NCBI GenBank assembly: GCA_020247055.1
Contig: JADCJL010000172.1
Location: forward strand, 22,524 to 86,523
Direction of reading: 5' to 3'
Source: Acidobacteriaceae bacterium
Lineage (GTDB): Bacteria; Acidobacteriota; Terriglobia; Bryobacterales; Bryobacteraceae
DNA: 64,000 nt
The notes beneath the pieces were generated by a model. The model saw only the letters and a program-made list of their open reading frames with translations, was not told where the DNA came from and ran no database searches. This document shows positions 28,866-36,463 of this stretch, in pieces; the stretch's first letter is position 1, and every line of letters begins with the position of its first letter. Both the position numbers and the translations under genes were made by a program.

Positions 28866-30215
28866 ATGGAGAAATCGGAACACCAGCTTTGGCCCTCCCG
28901 TGAGGTTGCCCGCCTCCTCTCACTCGTTGAGACGGAGCGGCGCTACTACGAGGACGTTCTGGCTGTCCTGCCCGTTCCTGTGGCCATTGTCCAGGCCGGC
29001 GGGAAGTTTGTTTCGGCCAACCGCGCTTTCCTGCAGTCTCGCCAGATCAAGATGGCGGAACTCGCCGCGCTCAGCCTGCCCCGCCTGCTGCCCGGGGTGC
29101 CCCTGGAGCCGGGAGTTCATGGCGAATGGCAGCTGGTGCGGATCCAGCGCTGGGATGACGAAGATTCGGACCTGCTTTTGGTCCAGCATCCCGCCGAGGG
29201 AGCGGCGCCGGCCGCCGCCGGGCCGGCGGCTTCACCCTTCGCGCTCCAGGAGGCTGCGTCGGTCGCCTCGGCCAAGCTGGCCGGGCGCGTCCTGCATGAG
29301 GCCAACAACCTCTTGATGGTACTCTCCGGCTACGGCGAGGAGATCCTCGATGCCCTGCCCCCGGAAAGCCCCGTGCGCGAGGACATGCGGGAAATTCTCC
29401 GTTCCACCGAGAGGATCAAAGGCATGTCGGCGCAGCTACAGGCTCTCGCCGCGCCGCCGAAGGCCGTACGGACCTCCTTCGATCTCGTCTCCTTCCTGCG
29501 GGCCTTCTCGGCCCGGGAACCGGGTTTGGTGTTGAGCGGCGGTCTGCCCGCACTCACCGTCACCGCCGACCGCAGTCATCTCGAGCAAATGCTGCTCACC
29601 CTCGTTCGCTACGCCGCCCGGCCCCTGGCCGTTACGCTGCGGGCGCCCTCCGCGGTGGTCATCTCCGGTCTGCCCGCCTCGCTCGTCGAAGACATGGAGC
29701 TGCTGAGTCCGGCGGCCCGGGCTTCGAGCGGAGCGCTTTCGGCCGTGCCCGGACTGCTGCTGGCCTCCCGGGTGCGCTGGCATGTGGTCGCCGAGGGTGG
29801 CGGATCCGCCCTGCATCTCGAGTTTTCGGCCGAGGCCGTAACGGCTGGTCCCGCCCGGCGCATCCTGGTTGTCGATGACGAAGAAGGCATCCGGGCCTTG
29901 GTCCGTAAGGTGTTGGAGCGCCAGGGCTTTACCGTCAACGAAGCCGAGTCGGGCAACGCCGCCGTGACGATGCTCGAACGCGACGCGACCGCCTACGACC
30001 TGTTGATTACGGACATGATGATGCCAGGTATGGACGGCCGGTCGCTCGCCGGGCGGGCGGCTCAACTGCGCCCCGGCATCCGCACACTGTTCATCTCCGG
30101 CTACACCGAGGACACCGAGGTGCAGTCCGGCCGTCTGCCCGCGGGAACCGCTTTCCTGGCCAAGCCGTTCCAGCATTCGGCGCTGGTCGACGCCGTCAAT
30201 CGGTTACTCGCCTAG
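28866..30215 (+). CDS. Hybrid histidine-kinase-like protein with C-terminal receiver domain; ATPase region degenerate
   Basis: HEANNLLMVLSGYGEEIL H-box; receiver RILVVDDEEG...LLITDMMMPGMDG...LFISGYTED...FLAKPFQ; no recognisable N/G boxes. Confidence 0.75.
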   Translation: MEKSEHQLWPSREVARLLSLVETERRYYEDVLAVLPVPVAIVQAGGKFVSANRAFLQSRQIKMAELAALSLPRLLPGVPLEPGVHGEWQLVRIQRWDDEDSDLLLVQHPAEGAAPAAAGPAASPFALQEAASVASAKLAGRVLHEANNLLMVLSGYGEEILDALPPESPVREDMREILRSTERIKGMSAQLQALAAPPKAVRTSFDLVSFLRAFSAREPGLVLSGGLPALTVTADRSHLEQMLLTLVRYAARPLAVTLRAPSAVVISGLPASLVEDMELLSPAARASSGALSAVPGLLLASRVRWHVVAEGGGSALHLEFSAEAVTAGPARRILVVDDEEGIRALVRKVLERQGFTVNEAESGNAAVTMLERDATAYDLLITDMMMPGMDGRSLAGRAAQLRPGIRTLFISGYTEDTEVQSGRLPAGTAFLAKPFQHSALVDAVNRLLA

Positions 30216-30806
30216 TTCGACGCGCCGGTCGACAATCCGCCACGGTCGCGTGAACAACCGCCGCAGCGCTTCGCTGTAGATCCGATGCTCCTGCTGCAGA
30301 ATCCGGGCCGCCAGCGTCTCCGCCGTATCGCCATCTTCCACCGCCACCGCGGCCTGCAGCACAATCGGGCCGTGGTCGAGTTGCTCGTCCACGAAGTGCA
30401 CCGTGCAGCCGGCAATCTTAACCCCGTAAGCAAAGGCCTGGTGCTGCGCGTCGAGGCCCGGGAAAGCCGGCAGCAGCGACGGATGGATGTTCAGAATCCG
30501 CTGCGGGAACGCCCGGATGAATCCGGCGCTCAGAATCCGCATATAGCCCGCCAGGATCACCCAATCCACCTGATGCTCGCGCAGGGCGGCTTCCAGCCGT
30601 CGATCGTACTCTTCCCTGTCCAGCCCCTTGGACGGCAGCGAGAGCGCCTGGAGGCCCCGTTTCCGGGCCGCGGCGAGGCCTTCCGCGTCGGGCCGGTTGG
30701 AGATCACCACCGCAATCTCGGCCGGCAGGTTCCCCTGTTCGATCTGCGCGGCGATTGCCAGAAAATTCGACCCCCGTCCGGAGAGTACGATCCCCAGCCG
30801 GGTCAT
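30204..30806 (-). CDS. purN: Phosphoribosylglycinamide formyltransferase
   Basis: LGIVLSGRGSNFLAI, ILAGYMRILSAGFI, NIHPSLLPAFPGLDAQHQA. Confidence 0.95.
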   Translation of the reverse strand: MTRLGIVLSGRGSNFLAIAAQIEQGNLPAEIAVVISNRPDAEGLAAARKRGLQALSLPSKGLDREEYDRRLEAALREHQVDWVILAGYMRILSAGFIRAFPQRILNIHPSLLPAFPGLDAQHQAFAYGVKIAGCTVHFVDEQLDHGPIVLQAAVAVEDGDTAETLAARILQQEHRIYSEALRRLFTRPWRIVDRRVELGE

Positions 30807-31843
30807 ACGTAGCGTACGCGGGCGCCGCGGCGCACCGGATCCACGCTCCCGATGATAAAGCAGGGCTCGCCCATCGCCTGGAGCGCCCCCATCGCCTTAG
30901 CCGCCTGCTTGGCCCCCACGCACAAAATCATGCCAACGCCCAGGTTGAACGTCCGTCGGTAATCCTCGTCCGGCACGTTGCCGAGTTCGCGCATGTGTTC
31001 AAACAGCGGCGGCACCTGCCACGAGTTCAGCTGAATCGTCGCGCCCAGTCCCTTCGGCAGCATGCGCGGCGTGTTATCACTAATTCCGCCCCCGGTGATG
31101 TGCGCGGCGCCCTTCAGCAGCTTGGCCTTGAGCAGACCCTGGATGGCCTTCAAATAGCTGCGGTGGACCTTCAACAAAGCATTCGCCACCGTCCCGCCCA
31201 GCGCGTCGACGTGCTGATCCGGCCGGTAGCCGGCAACATCGAATAGCAGCTTCCGCGCCAGCGAGTAGCCATTGGTATGCAGACCCGTCGAAGGCAGGCC
31301 GATCAGCACATCGCCGGCCTCAATGCTCTTGCCGTCCAGCATCTTGTCGCGCTCCACCGCGCCGACGATGAACCCGGCCAGATCGTACTCACCCGGCAGA
31401 TACATCCCGGGCATCTCTGCTGTCTCGCCGCCAATCAGGGCGCACCCGTTGGCTCGACAACCGCGGGCGATCCCCTTCACAACATCCCCGGCGATCCTCG
31501 CTTCAAGCTTACCCACGGCAAAGTAGTCGAGGAAAAACAGCGGCACGGCGCCCTGCACGGCAATATCGTTCACGCAGTGGTTCACCAGGTCCTCGCCCAC
31601 CGTGTCGTGCTTTCCGGTGACAAAAGCCACCTTGAGCTTGGTGCCCACCCCGTCGGCGGAGCTGATCAGCACCGGCTTCTTCCACCCTTGCAGCAGATAA
31701 CCGGCGCCAAAGGATCCGATATCTGTCTTCACAGAGTCAGTGAACGTCTTGCGGGCGTGGGAACGGATCAACGCTACGGCGCGATCCGCTTCGTCAATGT
31801 CCACCCCGGCGTCTTTATAGGCGATCGGTTTCGAGCTTGCCAT
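30803..31843 (-). CDS. purM: Phosphoribosylformylglycinamidine cyclo-ligase
   Basis: YKDAGVDIDEADRAV, DGVGTKLKVAF, GGGISDNTPRMLP. Confidence 0.95.
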   Translation of the reverse strand: MASSKPIAYKDAGVDIDEADRAVALIRSHARKTFTDSVKTDIGSFGAGYLLQGWKKPVLISSADGVGTKLKVAFVTGKHDTVGEDLVNHCVNDIAVQGAVPLFFLDYFAVGKLEARIAGDVVKGIARGCRANGCALIGGETAEMPGMYLPGEYDLAGFIVGAVERDKMLDGKSIEAGDVLIGLPSTGLHTNGYSLARKLLFDVAGYRPDQHVDALGGTVANALLKVHRSYLKAIQGLLKAKLLKGAAHITGGGISDNTPRMLPKGLGATIQLNSWQVPPLFEHMRELGNVPDEDYRRTFNLGVGMILCVGAKQAAKAMGALQAMGEPCFIIGSVDPVRRGARVRYV

Positions 31844-31877
31844 GCGATACGGAAACCTCTAGGGTACCGTATGCCGC

Positions 31878-32201
31878 TTAATCGACAAAACCGCGCCACG
31901 CGTTGCCCTCATCGTCGCGCAGTAGAATGCCGCAGCTGTCCGAGATCCCGCTGATTCGCTTTCCCTGCCCGTCGTGGAACCGGTAGCGCGTTGTTCCGCC
32001 CGGCAGCAGCTCCGCCGTCCCCGTCCATTCCATGCCCTGCTGGTCCCGCAACCGCACAACCCCACCAATGCCAAAGCCCGAGAGCGTTCCCTTGCCCCGC
32101 GTCTTCTGCAAGCGGTAGAAACCATCGCGGACGGACGATCCCTTACCCTCACGGTGATACAACATATCCTGATTTTCCAAGGAATCTGGCATTACTGCCA
32201 C
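31878..32201 (-). CDS. Hypothetical small protein
   Basis: 107-aa ORF upstream of purM in same orientation. Confidence 0.4.
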   Translation of the reverse strand: MAVMPDSLENQDMLYHREGKGSSVRDGFYRLQKTRGKGTLSGFGIGGVVRLRDQQGMEWTGTAELLPGGTTRYRFHDGQGKRISGISDSCGILLRDDEGNAWRGFVD

Positions 32202-32235
32202 CGGATGATCCCTTAGGCCCCGGCCCTATTTTGCC

Positions 32236-33228
32236 TTAGCTGATGCGGGGACAAACCACCGCCACCCCAATCCCCGCCAGCGCACGCCGCAACGCCTCCA
32301 ACTGCTCTTCGCTCTCGTAGAGCCCGACAATCGCGCCGCCCGAGCCTGCGAAGTTAGCCGAGACGCCGCACGCGCGCGCCACGCGGATCATCTCAAGATT
32401 TCCGGCTCCAATCTGATAAAGCTTCGTTCGCAAATCAAAGTTAGCGTCAATCAGGGTGTGCAGCCGGACCCGGTCGCGCGTCAGGATCGCCTGCCGGCCC
32501 TGCTCGGCGAAGGACGCCCAGGTCTGCATCGCTTCGACGACGAGCGGCTCCCCCCGACGCCATCGTTCCCGGACGTTGTTGTGAAACAGTTCCGTTCCTT
32601 CGCTCAGCGAAGTCCGGTAGGCCACGTACACCCGGTCCAGCAAAGCGGGGTCGAGCGATTCGTAATCTCCGTAACCCCGCCGCTCCATTAACTCCTGAGC
32701 GAAGTCCATATAGACGACTCCCCCGTAGGCCTGAATCACCCGGTCCTGGAGTCCGGCCCCGACCCCCAGTTCCCGCGTCTCGGTTTCGAGCACGAGGTTA
32801 GCCTGAATCGGCAGCGGTATCTCAATCGAGTAGTACTGCATCAGCGCCCGCAGCGCCGCCGTAATGATGGCGCTGCTGCCGCCCATGCCCAGCCGGAGGG
32901 GTATCGTGGACTCATACTCCAGGGTGAAATTCCGCTCCGGCAGTTCGATACCTTGCTCCCGGCAATAGTCCAGGAAACGGACGAGCAGCGCCTGCACAAT
33001 GCGAATACCGCCGTAGTAACCTCGCCAGCGCGTGGAGCTATATAGATCGTCGAGACTTTCAAAAACCGGCAGATCGGCCTTGGCTGGCTTGATCTCCAGC
33101 CGGGCGCTCGGATAGAGCAGCACCCGCGCCCGGAAATTCTTGACCAGCAGGGAAATCGTTTTGCCGAAATAGCCGTCGCTCGGATTACCCAACAGACCGG
33201 CGCGGGCGTAAGCATAGGTTTCGATCAT
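32236..33228 (-). CDS. GHMP kinase family protein, glucuronokinase-like
   Basis: LRLGMGGSSAIITAALRALM GHMP motif; C-terminal FAGSGGAIVGLY; start ATG 33228. Confidence 0.75.
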   Translation of the reverse strand: MIETYAYARAGLLGNPSDGYFGKTISLLVKNFRARVLLYPSARLEIKPAKADLPVFESLDDLYSSTRWRGYYGGIRIVQALLVRFLDYCREQGIELPERNFTLEYESTIPLRLGMGGSSAIITAALRALMQYYSIEIPLPIQANLVLETETRELGVGAGLQDRVIQAYGGVVYMDFAQELMERRGYGDYESLDPALLDRVYVAYRTSLSEGTELFHNNVRERWRRGEPLVVEAMQTWASFAEQGRQAILTRDRVRLHTLIDANFDLRTKLYQIGAGNLEMIRVARACGVSANFAGSGGAIVGLYESEEQLEALRRALAGIGVAVVCPRIS

Positions 33229-33304
33229 CTGGCCTCTCATGATCCCCCGCGCCCGGGCTGTCCCGCAACCGTGAGGCGGCGACGAGCGCGCATACTGGAA
33301 GCAT

Positions 33305-33799
33305 ATGCGTGCTCTCCTTCAGCGGGTTCTCCGCGCCGATATCACGGTCGATGGCGTTGTCACGGGGGCTATAGGTCCGGGCCTTCTGGTGTTCTTAGGC
33401 GTTGGGCGGGAGGACACTGAACGGGATGTATCCTACCTGGTGGACAAAATCCTCCATCTGCGCATTTTCCCCGACGAAAAAGGCAAGATGAACCGAAACC
33501 TTCGGGAGACTTCGAACGCCATCCTAGTAGCCTCCCAGTTCACCCTCTACGGTTCGACTGCAAAAGGCCGGAGGCCGAATTTCGATCAGGCCGCCCCCCC
33601 TGACTTAGCCCGCCGCCTCTATGAGTGCTTCCTCGAGCAAGCCCAGGCAGCCGGAGTGAAACTACATTGCGGTGTCTTCCAGGCGCATATGTTGGTCTCG
33701 TTGGTCAACGACGGACCGGTGACGATCCTACTTGACTCCGTAGAGGCAACCAAAGAGAAACTTGACAAATTGAAGTTAAAGACCGACTCTAGTAACTAA
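33305..33799 (+). CDS. dtd: D-aminoacyl-tRNA deacylase
   Basis: MRALLQRVLRADITVDG, ILVASQFTLYGSTAKGRRPNF, CGVFQAHMLVSLVNDGPVT. Confidence 0.95.
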   Translation: MRALLQRVLRADITVDGVVTGAIGPGLLVFLGVGREDTERDVSYLVDKILHLRIFPDEKGKMNRNLRETSNAILVASQFTLYGSTAKGRRPNFDQAAPPDLARRLYECFLEQAQAAGVKLHCGVFQAHMLVSLVNDGPVTILLDSVEATKEKLDKLKLKTDSSN

Positions 33800-33802
33800 A
33801 GT

Positions 33803-34114
33803 ATGGCTAAAACAACCCTGCTCGTTGACAACATCGCATTGTACGAAGCGGCTCTTGAAGGTTTGGAGTTGCAGAAGCAGCGCGTAGAAGAACAAATCCG
33901 GCAAGTACGAGCCGTCCTCAGCGGCCGGAAAGCCACTGCCGCACCCGCGGAAGCGGCGCCCGCCGCTGCTCCAGCGGAAAAAAAGAAGAAAGCCAGTGCT
34001 GCCCCTCCTGCCAAGAAGGCGCGGAAGCGGGTCCTCAGTGAAGAGGCTCGTCAACGCATCGCAGCCGCCCAGAAAAAGCGTTGGGAAAGCTTCCGCGCTG
34101 CTCAGAGCAACTAA
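33803..34114 (+). CDS. Small basic Lys/Ala-rich C-terminal tail protein (histone H1-like composition)
   Basis: N-terminal coiled helix, then AAPAEAAPAAAPAEKKKKASAAPPAKKARKRV...AAAQKKRWESF. Confidence 0.6.
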   Translation: MAKTTLLVDNIALYEAALEGLELQKQRVEEQIRQVRAVLSGRKATAAPAEAAPAAAPAEKKKKASAAPPAKKARKRVLSEEARQRIAAAQKKRWESFRAAQSN

Positions 34115-34121
34115 GCTTCCT

Positions 34122-34847
34122 TTACCCATTAACCCTCTCAACCACGCGCCAGCGATAGCGTGAGGCCAGCTCAGCCGGTGTCCCGCTATCGCTCACGCGT
34201 CCTGAAGCAAGAAAAACAGCTCGCGGTGCAATCGCCTCGGCAAAGTCCACATCGTGCGTGGCCACCAGCTTGGCCTGGGGCAGGCCGCGCAGCAGAGCGA
34301 TAAGATCCCGCTGGCCCGGCGGGTCCAGGTAAGTAGTCGGTTCGTCCAGCACCAACAGGGCCGGTTTCAGGATGAGTACCCCGGCCAGCGCCACGCGTTT
34401 CTTCTCCCCCGCGCTTAGCTGGTAAGGCGCTCTTCCGGCCAACTCTTCGATCCCCAGACTGGCCAGCATCTCTTCCGCCTGGCGCCCCGCCTCCCCGGCG
34501 GCCATCCCCCGCTGACGCAAGCCAAAGGCAACATCCTCCCGGACCGTTGGCATGAACAGTTGGTCGTCCGAATCCTGGAAGATCACGCCCACCTGCTCCC
34601 GCACCCGCCGCACCGTTGCCGGAGTCAGCACCTCGCCCCCTACCGTGATGCGCCCCTCGCCCTGCAGCAGGCCGTTCAGGTGCAGCAGAAGCGTCGTCTT
34701 GCCCGAGCCGTTGGCGCCCAGCAGCACCAGCGCCTCGCCGGCCCCGATCGACAGATCCACGCCATCGAGCGCCACCCTGCCGTTCGGGTAGCGGTGCCGC
34801 AACCCCTCCACCTCTAAGATCTTCCCCATTCCGGTGTCCGCCGCCAT
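34122..34847 (-). CDS. ABC transporter ATP-binding protein (cobalt/ECF CbiO-like)
   Basis: LLGANGSGKTTLLLHLNGL, YQLSAGEKKRVALAGVLILKPALLVLDEPTTYLD; internal start at 34829 also possible. Confidence 0.88.
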   Translation of the reverse strand: MAADTGMGKILEVEGLRHRYPNGRVALDGVDLSIGAGEALVLLGANGSGKTTLLLHLNGLLQGEGRITVGGEVLTPATVRRVREQVGVIFQDSDDQLFMPTVREDVAFGLRQRGMAAGEAGRQAEEMLASLGIEELAGRAPYQLSAGEKKRVALAGVLILKPALLVLDEPTTYLDPPGQRDLIALLRGLPQAKLVATHDVDFAEAIAPRAVFLASGRVSDSGTPAELASRYRWRVVERVNG

Positions 34848-34884
34848 AGCCTGCCTTTCATTCTACTTGCGCGACAATGAAACT

Positions 34885-35262
34885 GTGATTCTTTCGATTG
34901 GAACGGACCTGGCCGAAGTGCCTCGGATCGAGGAGGCTCACCAGCGATTCGGCGAACGCTTTCTGCGGCGCGTCTACACCGACGCCGAAATCGCCTACTC
35001 CCTCGGCAAAGCCAACCGTCATGAGCGCCTCGCCGCCCGCTTCGCCGCCAAGGAGGCCTTGATGAAAGCCATCGGTACCGGACTCACCCGGGGCGTCACC
35101 TGGAAAGATATCGAGGTCGTCAACCTGCCCTCCGGACAGCCCACCCTGCGCCTGACCGGTCAGGCCGCGCGCGAAGCCGCACGCCTCGGCGCCAAGCAGA
35201 TTCACCTCTCGCTCACCCACATCACCGGCCTCGCCATGGCCGTCGTGATTCTCGAAAGCTGA
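34885..35262 (+). CDS. acpS: Holo-[acyl-carrier-protein] synthase
   Basis: ILSIGTDLAEVPRIEEAHQRFGERFLRRVYTDAEIAY, RFAAKEALMKAIGTG; GTG start at 34885. Confidence 0.93.
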   Translation: MILSIGTDLAEVPRIEEAHQRFGERFLRRVYTDAEIAYSLGKANRHERLAARFAAKEALMKAIGTGLTRGVTWKDIEVVNLPSGQPTLRLTGQAAREAARLGAKQIHLSLTHITGLAMAVVILES

Positions 35263-35269
35263 GCCCCCG

Positions 35270-35902
35270 CTAGCTAACCGCCGCGCCACTCTTGCCCGCC
35301 GGCCGCAACTGCGCCTCTTCGAGCCGTTGCGCCTGCTGATACGTGTAAATCATCCGGTGAATGACGGTCAGGTTCGACAGAATCGCAATCACCCACAACA
35401 CCGGCGCCATCCGGTCAAACAGGGCGCCAATAATCAGCAGCACGACCCGCTCCGGCCGCTCCGCAAAGCCGACCTTACACTGCGGGATCGTGTTTTCCGC
35501 CCGTGCCCGCGTGTAGCTGACCATCACTGACCCGGTCATGACCACGGCGGTCAACACCACATAGAAGAACCGGTCAATCGACGCGTAATATACCAGCAGG
35601 CCCATCAGTAAGCCTAAATCCGAATACCGATCGAGTACGGAATCAAAGAAACCGCCGAACATAGTTACCTGATTCGTGTGCCGCGCCACCCGCCCGTCCA
35701 CCATATCGAACAGTCCCGCGCCCAGCACCACTAAGCCGCCCGCGAAAAACTCACCCCGTCCCAGCAGCACCGCCGCATACACATTAATTAGCAGACCGAT
35801 AAAGGTCAGCATGTTCGGATGGATCTTCGAAAGAGCCAGGCCGTGGACAATCAGGAGGATAATCCGGTTACAGGCCTGACCTATGGCGCGCGTTACGGTC
35901 AT
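35270..35902 (-). CDS. CDP-alcohol phosphatidyltransferase family protein
   Basis: Motif LFDMVDGRVARHTNQVTMFGGFFDSVLDRYSD. Confidence 0.9.
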   Translation of the reverse strand: MTVTRAIGQACNRIILLIVHGLALSKIHPNMLTFIGLLINVYAAVLLGRGEFFAGGLVVLGAGLFDMVDGRVARHTNQVTMFGGFFDSVLDRYSDLGLLMGLLVYYASIDRFFYVVLTAVVMTGSVMVSYTRARAENTIPQCKVGFAERPERVVLLIIGALFDRMAPVLWVIAILSNLTVIHRMIYTYQQAQRLEEAQLRPAGKSGAAVS

Positions 35903-35908
35903 GGGAAC

Positions 35909-36385
35909 TTAGGCCTCCAGCGTCTCGCCGTGGATGGTTACAATCCGCACCACTTCGTACTCCAGCGCTCCGCCGGGAACCTGAATCTTGATCTCTTCGC
36001 CCACCCGCCGGTTCAGCAGACCCCGGCCAATCGGCGAACTCGTCGACACCATGCCCTGCTTGGCGTCAGACTCCTCGCTCGTCACCAGCCGGTACTCAAT
36101 CTCCACCGATTTGGTGATGTCATACACCACCACCGTCGAGCCGAACCCGATCCGATCCTTCGGAACCTTCGTCAGATCAATCATCGACAGCTCCGCCAAA
36201 CGCTTCTGGAGCTGACCCAAGCGGGCGTTCACCAGCCCCTGCCGCTCCTTGGCCGCATGATACTCCGCGTTCTCGCTCAAATCGCCCAACTCCCGGGCGC
36301 GCAGGATCTCCTTGGGCAACTCATTGCGGAACTCGTACTCGAGCGCCGCAATCTCTTCCAACAGTTTTTTCTTCAGGGCTTCCAT
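35909..36385 (-). CDS. greA: Transcription elongation factor GreA
   Basis: LGDLSENAEYHAAKERQGLVNARLGQLQKRL, SPIGRGLLNRRVGEEIKIQVPGG. Confidence 0.93.
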   Translation of the reverse strand: MEALKKKLLEEIAALEYEFRNELPKEILRARELGDLSENAEYHAAKERQGLVNARLGQLQKRLAELSMIDLTKVPKDRIGFGSTVVVYDITKSVEIEYRLVTSEESDAKQGMVSTSSPIGRGLLNRRVGEEIKIQVPGGALEYEVVRIVTIHGETLEA

Positions 36386-36463
36386 GGAGACAACGTCCGG
36401 TAAAAATCGGTCTTTTCAGTATACTCCTGCCGCCGCCCGCGAACCGCAGACTACGATTCGCCC

